Positions 9,803-24,800 of a DNA stretch of 64,000 nt are shown here, in pieces. The notes below the pieces were generated by a model. It did no database searches, was not told the origin of the DNA, and worked only from the letters and a program-made list of their open reading frames with translations. The stretch is from the NCBI RefSeq assembly GCF_051401765.1, contig NC_135071.1, forward strand, positions 5,620,961 to 5,684,960, in the 5' to 3' direction. The first letter of the stretch is position 1. The number at the start of each line of letters is the position of its first letter. Made by a program: the position numbers and the translations under genes. This stretch comes from Calliopsis andreniformis. Its lineage: Eukaryota > Arthropoda > Insecta > Hymenoptera > Andrenidae.

Positions 9803-12800
9803 GTAAGTTTGACCATCTCTTGGATCGTGAACTGACAGTAAATAATTGGACCCTGTAACCAGACTGTGTTAATTATCTGAGTTTTCAAATTTTAAAGGAC
9901 AGAAAATCACAGATGCAAAAGTCTTGTAAATTTACAATCACTAGAGATATAAACATTCATACAGGGTGGTGGACAGCAGGTATCAGGATTTTTAAAGAGT
10001 AATTCTATATACTAAAAGAAGACGAAAATGAAGATAAACGAAATTCAGGCTTTGCTACTGAGTTATTAATTATTAAGAAAACGCCTAAAATATGCGTGAA
10101 ATGTGTTTGTTTCGGAACTTATTCTACTAACTTCCTGAATCTGACCTAATTGAGGCCCACCTGCACTAGCATAAGTTGCAAGTTAGGCACATTTAAGGCG
10201 GATTTCAAACGGTTTTGCAACTATTAATAATTCTGAAACAAAACTCCAAATGAAATTTCGCCATTCTTAATTTTCGTTCTATTTTGGTATGTAGAATCGC
10301 CTTCTAAAATTTCTGTCATCTGTTATCAAACACCTTGTATATAATTTTTTAATCGTTGACTAAAGTGAAGTAATAAATTGGATTTGACAATATTTGACTC
10401 TGATGGATTTAATATTATAGTGACTTGATGTCAACGTGTCTTATTGTTAATTTAATACTGTCTAGCTCCAATATTGTACATATGCTTTCTTACGTGACTT
10501 AACATCATAAAACTGAATATGTAGAGTATTATAAATACTACACTAATTCTTTGCAATAACTTTATATAAACAAATAATACATTGATGAATTCTGTTTCCA
10601 TTAATAGTCTCCTATATGCATAAATAATATGTTAACTATTCTCTGATATTTCGAATATTGCATTATGAAATAACATAACAAACGTAAAATTTTGAAGGTC
10701 GAAAAAATATTCGTATGTTTATGGATACAACGATTAGTTTATATATAATTATAAAATTCGATATTATGAAAGCAAATGTCTTCAAATTTCATGTACTTCG
10801 AAAAAATGGCGGGTAAGGAAAACGAAGTTTCTGTGTTCGTGTGAGATAAAGTGACTTTTCTCCATAACTGTAAAGAAAGTTCCAGAAAAAATGGGAAAAT
10901 ATTAAATTTAACGTTCTCGGCTGTACCTTCATATCTATGGATCTCGAAAACAATACATTTTGGAGAAAAATGTTAAATACGAAAATCTTCCCGTCTCAAG
11001 GGGAAAATACAATTGATCTATTTATTTTTTATTTGTTGGACGTTTTTAAGGTTATTTGAAGGTTAATTTTCTTCTCTCGTATAGAAATCTATACTTTTAT
11101 TTGCAAATTCTTACTCTAAGGTGTCTACGAGAAACAAGAATTCATTTTTAAAAGATTTTGAAAAATTAAAGTTGACTTTTAAATACCTTTGAACACATCC
11201 AACAAGTTCCTGCTTGAAAATAATAAAAATAATATGTTTTCTGTACGTGCATTGCTTTCCAGATATTTAGATGTGAAGTTTTGAAATGAACATCCTACAT
11301 GCATAAAAAGTATGAACAAACGAAAGCTACAGCAAACCAATCACGATTAGATTGGCTAAAAGTACTATAGTTAGAGAGAACAGTGGAACGTTATCAGTAC
11401 CTAAAGCTTCAAAGCATCCGTTTGTAAATGCTAAAGTTTTGGTTGATGAAGTCCATACTAACTTTAGAAAAAAATATTCGTACATAAATCATTATAAATG
11501 TTTTGTATTTTACACAAACACATATATAACAAAACTGCAAAGAAAAAATCCTGCATAAACAAAGGATAGAAAAACAGCTGAGATTTGCAAAAACGTTTCT
11601 AAATAATTCGATAGCGTTTTGGAATTATGTCATATTTTCATATGAGCGTGTGTCCAATATATTCGGTTCAAATGGAAGAAATTTTGTTTGGAAAAAATCT
11701 AATACTGAATTTGAGTGAAAATGTCTTCAAACAACTATCAAACATGGCGGAAGATACGTTATGGATATAACGTATAGGAGTGTATGGTGCATTGGAATTG
11801 AAAATATACCTTTAATTGGTGAAAATATAAATGCTAATAGTTTTATGGAAATGTTGCGGAATAACTTACCTGAAGGTGCTTTTAAATTGCACGAGATGTG
11901 CATATACATCTATTTCTATTAACACGATAGCTACTTTAAAACATATCGCGAAAAATGCAAAAGATTGATTGCTATACGATGTCTGGAAACATCAATTTAA
12001 TTGCGTTACGTATCTCCGAAGTTCGAATATTATCCCAATTGAGCATTTGAAACACTTATTAGATAGAAAAGAAAAATATCCGATAGGACTGATTTGAAAA
12101 GATTATTTTCAGGAGAATGGAAAATAAGTCGACAGAAACTTGCTAAAAATAAATAGAATCTACACATTCTAAGAAGGTTTCAGACTATTATTGACAATAA
12201 AGAAATATACTAAAAATATTAACTGCAATATAAAATTTAAATAATTATAAACTTATCATTGTATGGATAAGTGTATGAATATCTTTTTTTAAACACTATT
12301 AAAATTAGTAATGAATAACACAATATTAAAAATAGTTATTGTATACATCATTTCTGTATCTCAGAGGCATTGTTAATGTATCATTTGTTTGTATAAAATT
12401 ATTTTATAAAACTTAGTATATGTATACTTTTTTTACCAACTGTACGCATCCAGAATTTGTTAAATGTTTTCGCTAATTCACTGCCAAGTATCTTATATTT
12501 ATACAACTTGTAATGCACATCTGTTGAAGAAGTACTAGAATAGAGTTCATAGTAGCTGAAAAAATAAAACGTACATAAAATCTGTATCGAATAGTTTTTA
12601 TTCAAAGCTCAATCCTAGATATATCTTCTAGGATTTCGAACAAAATACAAAATCTATAACAATCTGTTCTTGTGTTGTAGGTTACGACCTGATTGAGTGG
12701 TTAATGGAGCGACTTTCGATCGAGGAATCAGGTATGTATGAGGTTTATACAACTACAAAACGGATATTTATATTTACTAATACTCTCCAGTTACGTGAGT

Positions 12801-15800
12801 GATGCAATTGAAACATAATCGAAATTTGCTTTTTATTAATATATTTAATAAAATAACGTTGTTGAGATAGTCTTTTGATTAAAAAATTGTTATTGTAGTT
12901 ACTGCATGCAATATAACTGATAATTATATTAACTAAATCACATAAACATAAAAAAAGATAACGAAAGAAATAAATAGTAAAGAAAAATTATTTATAGAGG
13001 ATAACACCGAAATAGGTGGTTTCAATTTTGTACTATATTCTACTGCTTCTAAGAGTGAAAAAAGGTTATATAAAATATACACGTCTGGAAATTCTTTCCT
13101 TCTGAGATATAAATAACATTTTTTGTTGATAATAAAATATTTTAAGAATGCTAAACTTATTTGAAGAAGTTGCAGTAGTACCTAGAATACCTCCATGTTT
13201 CGCGTTGACGTTTCAGTTTTTGTTGAAGCCGTTTAATTGTATATATAATTACATATATTTCTAGAATAATAATGAAATATTATATTGACAGTAGAGGCGG
13301 TCCATATTGCAAATCAACTCTGCCAGTATGGCTACTTCTTCCCAGTGAATGACTCTAAGACGCTCACCGTAAAGGATGATAGTTCTTTGTATAGATTTCA
13401 GGTACCATATTTACATATTCTACTTAAAATAGTATTACATAGCATAAAAATATTACCTAGCTAAAAAATATGTATCTACACAAGATTCTCCTCTTAATTA
13501 TTACTAAAATTTCTTTGAAACTAATTAAAAAGAAAAATTACCGTTCTTGTGAGGTTACATTGTATCTTGGAGACATATTTCTATGAAAATGTTTTACTTT
13601 TAGATGCTGGTAACGCAATTATAGAACGTTCATTTTTGAATAGAATTATAATGTCTTCAGTATATTCAAGTCTTGATTTGTGTTACACAAAATATAGCGA
13701 CCGAGTCGATTCGAATTTGGGTTTAATTAAAAGACATAAAATGAACTTAAATCTCAAATATACTAGTTTTGGTAGTTGTTTCTATTTTAATTTTTCTATT
13801 GATTGCATTGTAATTTCTGTTGGTTCTTGTTGGTTTTATTTTAATCTTTTTGCTGTTCTATGACATCTCAAAAAAATGTAGGATATCAGATTAATGGATT
13901 TAATTTCAGTTAAAGTTTGACATTTTAAACCTTTTTCAACTTAAAAAAAACTTGTTCAACAAAAATCTGAAAATATTCTCAAATGTGTAATAAAATAGGT
14001 GACCCCAATTTCGCCATGCTAACGTTTAAAACGTGTAATATTTCTAAATACATTTCTAGTAAAATTATTGAATCTTTCGTAAAACAATAAAAATTATTTT
14101 GTATAAATCTTTAAGTTACGTTTTACATTCTACACGTATGAAGTGGTAGTACGTGTTAGTTTCTCATCAATATGATGTTTTGTATATATGAAGTAATTTT
14201 CCAAGATGGCTGTCACGTGTTTCCTACGACGCTAGAGCTCCCCCCCCCCCCCAGCTCATGGGACAACTCCGTATTCTGCTTTATTTAGACCATATATGTA
14301 TAGATACTACTAGACATGGCCTTTGTGTAGTGAGTAGTGTAGCATGAATAGGAAATTCAGGAATTGAGTGAAGCGAAGATATCATGGAAAGTGTGACGTC
14401 ACATGTGGACCAAAAGATGATTCAGAATGGTTGACACGGTGTTAACTTACATTATAAATTATTAGGAATGGTGCAAACATATTGTGTTCAAGATTGCAAG
14501 GATAAAACGCAACAATATACATATATTGTATATATATGTATAGGTAACAATATACATAGTTTATGGTAAAAATAAAATACGCAGCAGGCTAACTAAAATT
14601 ATTTTATTTCATAATCTACAATTAGAAATAAATAATTTTCCTCCAAACATTTGTGTATTATTCATATTTTTATTACTTGTTTAAGCTGAAATAAGTTTTA
14701 AGAATATAATTAATCAGACACCTTTTACAAAATATTATCAATATCTCAATATTGAATTTAAATTCATTTTGCAAAATTGTAATCTCCAAAATATGTTACA
14801 ATGAGCATTATTCAAAATTGTAACAGTAAAATAAAAATGAATGACTAAAATATGTACCTATAAAAAGTATTATCTTGTGTACTTTAAAAAGAACAGACGT
14901 GTATCTTTATTTATTTATTTCTTCTAAAAATTAATAACATATTCAAGTCGAACACTAAAATAGTTTTACATGTTTAAAACATTGGTATATCGCGTTTTTG
15001 AAATTGCATAGGTAGTATATATCTTACTAGCATAGTTTATATATCTTGCCCTCATGCGACGTCATGTAGATTTTTTACCTTTGCTTGAGGGAAATTATCT
15101 GACTCCGTATCTATGGATATGCATATGTGGTCTAAGGTATTTGGTATCCATCAAACGTTTCTAGATCTATCATATGTATATTCGCTACCACGTCCGAGAA
15201 ACACCGCCGGTCAGTCGCCTTGTGCCACAAATACTATCACTTTGAAACAATACCTATGTACATTGGATTAGAGTCATACGTTATCGTATGACTGAACGTT
15301 TAGCGTCAACTATTAAGTCCGAGATATCGCATGTACAGCAGTGAACTCTTTTATGATCCTAAGAGTAGAAGGATTCTAATATAGCTAAAAATTGGTCAGT
15401 ATAAATTTTCGATAATGTAGTTATGTAGTTTAGTTAGTGGATATTCATTGTGCAATATTGAAGCCAGTAATCAGTTATTTATTTATGTTCTGCACCAGCT
15501 TGGACACCTTGTGTACTGAATCATGTACTAAAGAATAATAAAATGGTTATTTTCGAATACGAAAAAGTGAGGTCTCTTAAAGGGTTAAGTGCAGGGCTAT
15601 GATCCCTACTCCCCGCGCCTTCCCCAATCTCCTCTTATTCCAGGCTTGCGGGGTGTGATCTATTCTATTTTGATCCGCATTTCTTGTGCAACATTTCTTT
15701 GTACTACATAGTACTTATTTTATTATCATTTGCTTTACAGAAATCCATGTCAATCAGGGAGTCGAGAACGGAGTTGTGACCGGAACTCTCAATCGGTTAT

Positions 15801-18800
15801 AATCTCTGTGACCACTAACCATAACGAGAAATGACCGAAATTCTGACCGTAAGAGCGTGAGCGGTTACAAGGTTGACTGGAAAAGCTAACCAATTGAGTT
15901 TTGGTTAGGAGTCTGTGACCGTTTGGTGAAAGATCGATTCTGAAAGATTTTAAAAGGTTATGAGAGAAACAGTCACGGTGAAGGCTTGGGCCTGGAATAG
16001 ACCCTTACAATCAACACAACTAAGCTAGGCCGCACACACGCGAACTCGAACCCCGAAAACAACGGGGGGCCATAAAAGACAAGGGAAAGATGAAGTCAAA
16101 AAGGTCAAGTTCCTTATTTGCTATCCGATTTTTCTGCAGGTAACACTAATCAATTTCTTGTGTTCTTCGGATGAAAATGGTACTGAACATGACATGATTC
16201 CGCTTATGTATAATAAAGATATCTAAAACTTAGTTTGTAGAAAGCTTTAGGATAGACCGAGTAAGACCTTCCCTTCTTCAAATCAAGTTTTATATATTTT
16301 TGTTATAAATAATCGGAATCGTGTCATGTTTGGTATCATTTTCATCAGGAGTACATAAGTGATTGATTGGTGTTATTTGCATGAAAATCTGATGAGAAAT
16401 AAGAAATTTACCTTTCTACATTTCTTAATTTCTATTCCTATCCTTGTCTTTTGTAGGCGTAGAATCCGAGTTCGAAGATTTTTATTATTGGTTTACTCCA
16501 TGAAATAGAAAGAATGAAGTGCTAAGAATGTATACAGAGTGAGTAACCTGACGTTTGCACCTCAAATATCTTTGTTGTTTTTTAAAATATGTCAAATGTC
16601 TCGAGAAGAAAGTTGAATGATTCAACAGAACTCATACAATACCAAAAGAACTTTTGTTTTTTTTGTAACTTTTTTTAGAGATATCAAGGTCAGCTCTATT
16701 TTTTTAAATAGAACTACCCCTTTTTAAACACCTACAGTGATAGTCCCTTTCATTAGGAATTCAGTGACTTTATTCAAGGTCATTCAAGGTCACGAACAGA
16801 GAAAACGAACAAGATTTAAAATATGAAAGCAGAATACGTTTATCACGAGTAACATGTTAAGATCACATTTAATGTTACTGAATATTTTCAAATATCCTCT
16901 AGCTGATTGCACTGCGATTGATTTACGATCAGTATGTTTTCAAATGCGATTCCGCTAGGTCTTATTCAGTGATTGAAAGATGTGATATGATAACAGTTTA
17001 CTGTCAATGTAGACAAAATGCAGTGCAGGCTCGATTGCTTCAGGAAAAAAGGTACAATGATCAAAACGCTCCTTCTAGGCAAACTTTTATTAATATCTAC
17101 AAACTATTTAGAAGTACTGGAAGTGTGGATATAAGAAAGCGTAAACGCAAGAATCCTGCGAGTAACGAAGACACGTTTAAATGTTTTCTCTGTCCGTGAC
17201 CTTCAATAATCTTGAATAAGAATAATCACTAAATTCCTAATAAAAGGAGTTATCATTATAGGTATTTACAAAGGGATGGTTCCGTTTAAAAAATGGAGGT
17301 GACCTTGATATTTTTTTAAAAAAAATTACAAAAAAAGACAAAAATTTCTTTATCTATGTGTGAGCTCCATTGAACTATTTAACTTCGTTTTTAAGACATT
17401 TGACGTATCTTTAAAAACAACAAAGATATTTGAGGCGCAAACGTTAGGTGACTCACCCTGTATATTATAATACTATGATGAAGATGTAAGAATGTATGTA
17501 TTTTTTCAAAACTACTCGTTGCATGGCTCAATTTCGCATAAAATGTGAACAGATTGTTATTCTTTCATTACAACATAAAAATCCAAAGCTCTATTTTGTC
17601 TGTATTTAACAATTCGGCTTATACAAAAGATTGATCAACATTTACTTGAAAAAAACAACGAAGATATGCTATTTTTAATATATCATTTAAACAAGGAGAT
17701 ATTTTAAAAAGACTGTTTATCTCGTTGTATTTGTCGTTTAAAAATTTGCAGTTGCCAAGTTTCGTAATAATTGAAGAGTCATATTTCGGAATGTTCCTTT
17801 ATAATATGTAATACTAATAGTAATATTGTGAATATTTGTATGAAGATACATATTTATTAGGTAATTAAATGAACAAATAATTTTATGCAGGGAGAGGTGA
17901 TGAAAATTATGATTTTGGTATAGAAGTATAATTTACATATCTATCTTAAACTTTAATTTACCTGACTCTCATTTCAATCATTCTATTATGTACCTATTGC
18001 ATTTAATAAAATATAAATTATTCATTTATGATTCTAGGTTATTAAAATTATCTAGAATTATTGATTTATTTCAATAATGGTTAATCGGTAAATGATTACA
18101 ATTACCATGATTACTTTAATATAATCGATCTCAGAGGTAATCATAACAATTAGATACAGTTGGACCCTGGTCGTGAATTCAAGTTAAGCGAATTTCCATC
18201 TTTGAAGAATGTCAGTTGACCAAATCAACTGGATGCTGGTTGACAGAAAACTCTTGATCTGATCGTTTCTTCCTCCCACGAAAAACGGTCTAGACTGGAG
18301 TCTTAACCGGAATCTTAACTGAAGTCATGACTGCAGACCTGACCTGAGTCCTGACCAGAGCTTTAACCGATTATAACCGCTCACGAATTCCAGTTGACCA
18401 AAAATCCTGACCGTTTTTTTTAGTCAGGTTGTGACAAAACCCATAACCGCTTAAACCTCTCAGTAACCCCGACCGCGACCCATCGTGTCATTTTGATCGG
18501 CTGTCTAATCTGACCGTACCTGTAACCGTCATTTTTTCGGTCTCGACTCCCTGATATCAATACATCTTAAGTATTCAGAAATTATACATACATTTAATAA
18601 GATAGTAAGAAATCAATTTCTTAATTGTGTACAAATAGCAATCTTTGTTAGATTCCTCTAGTTTCGGTAAACAAAGTACAAAAGCAGACACACTATAAAG
18701 TAAAATAATTTTACTCGTTACACGTTATTTTTGTATTATGGTGAGTTTAAAAAGGAAGCTTCCCATTCATTGAGTAATTCGGCAAATCTGTCTGGCTTGG

Positions 18801-21800
18801 CAAGTGATTTCGCAGACCTGCATCAGCAAGCCTGATTTGACTTGTGGAAGCTTGTAGGAATCTAAATCTGCGAGCTTCTTGTACCTTTCCTTGGCTTGCC
18901 GAATATCGAATTTCATATGGTTTGCAAATTCGAATGCGTAGAAGGTACTACAGTGGTGCTAGATTAACAGTCCGTAGGTTGGGACTATATTTGGACCATT
19001 ATTGAGGGTGGTTCTAATTCTAGAAATATTCGAATATTTTTTTCTCGAGCTCGCTTTCATCAGAGCGGTCGTGAAGGTAGAGTGAGAAATGCTGAGTGAA
19101 AATGAGACAGGGATACCCACAGAAGGTAGCGAGGTTATTGAGGCTCATTGTGGGCTACTTAGTTTGTTGTGTGTCACTCGGGGGCTCTAGTTCCAAGAAT
19201 TGGTGGCGATAGAAACAGATTGTAAACCCGGAAGAATTTCAGATCGATACGCCAGCATCACTGTACATACCACGTGCCGAGCCAAGGAGGCTTGCTGCAT
19301 CACTCGCTGAATCACGTGCCATAGGAAGCCGCTTTAAACCAAGTGAGCGAATGCTCGTTCTTTCCCCACTGCAACAAAATTCAAGTGACATGAGCATTCA
19401 TTCATTTAGTTGTCGATTTTGTTCATTCATAATAGTTACATTTTGCTGAAGGTGGAAGAAGAATGAGCATTCCCCATTTGGTGTAAACGCATCACTATAA
19501 AAACATATAGCCTAGAGGATTTTGCAACAAATATTCATTAAAACTATGTATTAAGTCTAACATTGAAATATAGTGGTATGAATAACTATGTATGAGTTCA
19601 AAGAAAATACGAATGAATTTATAAATTATAATTGTTCTATGGAGTCTGTGGCATTACATATTATTTTTAACAAGAAGATTCATGGTACACCTTCATGGTA
19701 CACTGTTAATTAAGTTATCTATAATGTCCTCCCACGCTGGCTGAATCCTCAGTTTGAGTTCGTCTTTTGTTTTCTTTTTACTCTTTCCTTATCATAAATT
19801 TTTCTTGATAATATTACTCAAAGGTTTTCAAATAGATTGAAACCTAGACTTTGGGATGGCTAATCTAGAAGTTTAGTTGTACATTCATTAAACTAGTTTT
19901 TGATAGAAGAAGCAACATGTTCCGAAACATTGATATTGTCTTCTTCCACGATCGTTATAAGTAGTAATATTCTTCAAATACTGTTTGATATTTCTGTGTG
20001 TCCATTGTTATTTCTGGTTTTTCACTCTTTTCAATAACTCCCACACCATGACCTCACCAGCTCCCAGAGGACGCTGATATAAAATCCTTCTTTCATTTCT
20101 TAAGTTATACCAACAGTAATTGAAGTCATCAGGTCTGTTCAGATTGAGTTTTTTCTCGTCACTGAGTACCCTATGACATGATCCTATTTCTGGCTGTAAA
20201 ACAAATTTTACCGCGAAAACCAAACGCAGTACCATTCGATATTTTTTGAGGCGTGGTTTCCTTGAATATTTCAGATATTTGTGCTTCTTCTCCTTACTGA
20301 TCCACTTTCTTATTAAACTTAGATCCCATTGTAGTTGAAATAATTGCACGATTTTCAACGATGAAGTTCATGTTCGTGAAGTTTCTCTCAGCATTGCTCG
20401 TTTCACAGTAGGAGAAAACTTTTTATGGTAAATAGTCTACTATTTCTTTTAGGTATAAGTAATCGGGAAAAAACGACTTTTACACAGCTCACAGTATGTT
20501 CTAAGTTCTAAGAGCTGTAAAAACTAATTATCTTGTACATCGAACTTCTTCATTTAGAGAATTAAGCAAAAATTGCTTTGGCCCTATAATTATACATTCT
20601 TTTATATTTAAAATATTAGTGTTTTATTGGGTCTATTTAAAGGTATTTACATCTTTATTATAAAAATTTATTACTATCAAATATTTATACGATATAATGA
20701 ACTGTTGAACAACTTTTTTATCTGCATATCAGAAGACGCACCAGCGTCTCTCGCCAAATAGTTAAGTTGTACATGACATTAGCAGTGTATCTTTTCTGCG
20801 ATCAAAACGTCCAAAAACTATGATAGCGATTTATTCTTTTGACACAGTGTGTAATAGACTTTAACGATTGCCACATTGGTAATTATCACCGTACGCGTAA
20901 AATGAGCCCTCACACATGCAAATTGAGATAGGAAAAGCTGGGATATCGAGATATTAATATTACGTGCAGGAGTAATTTAACGTGCTTAATTTCGTCCGAC
21001 AGGGATACTTTCTTCTGGCTTTTACATTTTTGCCATTAGGTGGTTTTCTCGCTTTCATATTTTTGCCGCTAGATGGCTTCAGCTATGTAGTTAGAAAGCT
21101 GCCAAAATCCGTCGAGTTTTGAATGGATAGGTTAATAATAAAAGTTAATATATACAAGAAAAATTATAAAAAAATAATATCTTATAACAACATATCCTAA
21201 CATGGGGGAAGTTATTCTACAATAATAAGTAAGTTAATCCAATGTTACATTTTGGAGGAGAGATTTTTCATGAGTACTTAAGTATTATTAATAATCATTT
21301 CAAACATTAATAAATATAACGTCAAAGCTGTGCCTACTACGACATTGCAAATAGCTTCGAAGACGTAGAAAGTTATTAGTGCTATACTTCATCACAGCGA
21401 ATCTTTTCATGAAGGACATTATACTTGCTCCTAAGGCAAAATGAATTTTACATGGATGTAAGCTGACGATTATAACATTCGTAAGACGCGTTGGCCATGA
21501 GATGCCAAAGACGCTTCTATATTTATCTTAGAAAATATATCACAATACACCATCAGAAATCACAATACAAAATTGTACAATATTATATACAAATAATAAT
21601 TGTGTACATATCAATCGCAAAAGTAAGTGACCCCCCCCCCCCCCCCCCCCACAAATTTAACAAGTAAAAACACCAAGTAGTTGAGTACGGTTTGAACTCT
21701 GGTTACCACAGAAAATTTCCAAGAAAATTAATTTACCCAAAAAAGCATTTAAAAGGTATTAGTAAACCTGTCAAAAATACCTCCAAAAAATATTAATCCA

Positions 21801-24800
21801 CAAAAATGAAACCCAAAAAATATAATAAAAAACATCCCAAAAAATGTTTATTACCATTTGATTCGACAAAAGTATTGAAATCAAAAGTAGTTATCCAATT
21901 TAAAAGGGTGCTTTAAATCTTGATAATTATGAAACCGCCAGAAAACATTTAAAAAGGTCTCGTCAAATACAACTTAGATATAATTTTTCTAGTTTTCATA
22001 TGTATCCGGTATTTGTGAATCCGTTTAAAATATTAATGTTTTATTGCGATTTTCTAATTAACGTGTTTTGGACGACACTGTACAAACGAGAAAACTACTT
22101 TTAATTTCAGTACCTTCTTCGAGTCAAATAGATTAATATTTTCTGGCTCTTTTCTAATTATCGAGATTTAGAACACCCTTATGAATTGGACAACTACTTC
22201 TGATTTCAGTATTTTTGTCGTATCAAATGGTAATAAACATTGTTTCGGGCGTTTGTTATTATATTTTTTGGGTTTCATGGGGTTGTATAAAATATCATTC
22301 TTAACAATATTCAAATCGGCGAGGGAGCGATTCCTCGATAACTTTACGGACATTTGTACAAAATATCGAAGCTGAGTACACTTTCTAACATTTGGTAGGT
22401 GAAACGGTAGGTCGTTTGGTCTTTAATTAGATTCCATTTCTTTAATCTTGTTTATGAATATAGAAATGAATATAGAAATTTACATAAACATTCGCTGTTA
22501 TTTGAAGAAGATAATAAGCAAAATAAATGCACTATCAATTAAGTTACTCACTCATGTATATCACTAAAATGGCGAAGATAATAAAAAGAAAACGGAACGT
22601 CTTTTGTGTGCTGCTTCTAAGAGTAGTTTGAACAAACTTATGAAATATTGAAACAAACTTGTTTATTTAAATATGAATGAGTAACCGTATTTGTGTATGT
22701 TATCATTTTTTAGTACTTACAGTGTTATTACTTTTATCTTGAAGATAAATTTAAACTGCTATTAAAATAAAGTATTTTGCAATAAAAAAATGCAATATAG
22801 TACGTATACACCGCTGTATAACTATAATAGTTCACTTTATTACTCTTGTGTATAAAGTTAATATTGGTTTTGACTTCATAATCTTCTCGTAATTAGTCTA
22901 TCTTGTAGAAACCTGAAAGAATATACTTTCTTACAATTCATATGATCATGTTACGAGCCGAGAGCTAGATAGTCTGACCGAGGGTCAGGGATTTGGAATT
23001 TTGTTATTGTTTCGTGGACGAACCAACGAATAACTTTGCAGTCGTTGGGAGCTACTTCACGGATGTGGATGAACCGAGTGCGCAACGACTAAGACCGGGG
23101 CCACCTTAGGTTTAGGTAGGGTTTCGTGCACGAACCAACACAACTTGTCGAGTATCAGGAGCCACTAGGATGGAATAAAGACTGTGGACGAATTAGCGGG
23201 TAACTTTGCACTCGCCAAGAGCCGCGGGACGTGGACGAACCAATGCACAATGGCCAACACCGGGAGCCACTTGTAGGTTAGGAAAGGGAATCTTCGCAAG
23301 GATTGCGAAGCTAGTATAGCCTCGTAACTTTCAAATTTATAATATGTATATCTCGAGCGGCAAAGATATAATATTGTGGGATCGTTACGCGTTCGCTTCT
23401 TCTTGGATTTAGGAAAGATTTTGATTGAACTAAGTCCAATTTAATAAATCTTATAAAATTATGTATTATTACGAGTTTAAGTTTGACTCAAAGGAATACA
23501 AGTGTTTATGAATTCAAGTGTCGCGAACTAAACTCTCTCTCTAGATTACGCACAGAGGTATGCGGGGGACGCGTCGTTAAGACTACGTTACAGTGAATTT
23601 ACTTTACGTACTGTATTCTGAGATTCTGCTCGAACGAAAACTAATACTCGATCTTGCTTCCAGTCTAAGCCGCGTACTAAACTCGAACTGGATTAGAAAT
23701 GAGCCCCCGAGACCGAATTTCTTGGCCCTTTTATACTCCAAAATCTATGGGAAAAATGTTGGGGATTCGACTGCATCGCAAAGTTACCGAGAAAAATTTG
23801 ATGATATTGGTTTTCAAAGAAATGCCTATCGGCCCTAGCATGGTGATTTCCAGGCAAAGTCAAAGGTTTCGGAAACAGCTTTGAATCGAGCCCTTTCATA
23901 GTTGCTTTACGTAACCCGACTGGGCTCGTAACAATCAATTAAGACACCGACGGGTCTCCATAAATGAGAATTTTAGCATAAACCAGCAAATTAAAAAACG
24001 TAACATACGCTTCAAGAATGATGTAGCGCCCATTTTTCGTATCTTTATACTGATAATAATAATAAAATAATAAAAATACGTCATAGCACAACACGAAAGT
24101 TTTATAACAGTTATGATTATGTCGCAGATCTCTATGCATTTATGAGTATTTTAAGTGTGTAAAATTTACAGGAGTAGCATTAAAAATTTATAAAGTATAC
24201 AAAAATATTACAAAACATGAAAGATAAAGTACAAATTATAGTATTTGAAGAGAGAACCAAATTTTTATTTACCTTTCATTCCGTAGGCTGCATTTATGAA
24301 AAGCATTTGTAGAAAAATTCGCAGCTTAGTTATTGTGCTTTTTCTTTGGACAGTATTTTATTGAATTTAGAATAAGTAGGAGAAGATTGTTGAATTTGGA
24401 CCGGCGCCTAGGTTGGACTACCAGTGTATTTTGTAATGTATAAACAATTTGCGCCGTATGACAGGCAATATGTGTTGCTTATATGTATACTTAGGTAGTT
24501 AATGCGATAGTCACTATTATACAGCACCACTTGATGTTTAAGTAAACAAACACAGTCTGCTTTAACAATTAAAAATCTAATATTTTAACATCCGATTGTA
24601 AGCTCTCAATTTTTTCTGAAGTTAGTAGCAGGACTATCAACTATATAGGTAGAATGTACATTTATTAAGCTACACTATACTATACTAATTTTTTAATTTT
24701 TACTTAAAATTAAGGTCAAGTAAAATATTTTCAATTATTTGATCAAGTTGCCTAGATTAGACCAAAAGTAGTTGGTTGTATTGGACCAGTTCAGTATAGG

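Larger units (their letters stand above)
15755..18553. mobile_element. hAT-like non-autonomous DNA transposon, 2.8 kb, with nested insertions
   Basis: Terminal inverted repeats CAGGGAGTCGAGA (15755-15767) and TCTCGACTCCCTG (18541-18553). They are flanked by an 8-base duplication, ATGTCAAT (15747-15754) and ATATCAAT (18554-18561), with one mismatch. The 8-bp duplication and CAGGG termini fit the hAT superfamily. Subterminal zones are packed with GACCG/AACCG pentamers (15770-15960 and 18270-18530). No transposase is visible. A palindrome (16073-16453) and a mariner-type element (16535-17460) have landed inside. Confidence 0.8.

Noticed and set aside
11352..12150. Decayed gene with several short frames in RGS7 intron 1
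   Set aside because: Many stops and no recognisable family; cannot be told from random AT-rich frames.
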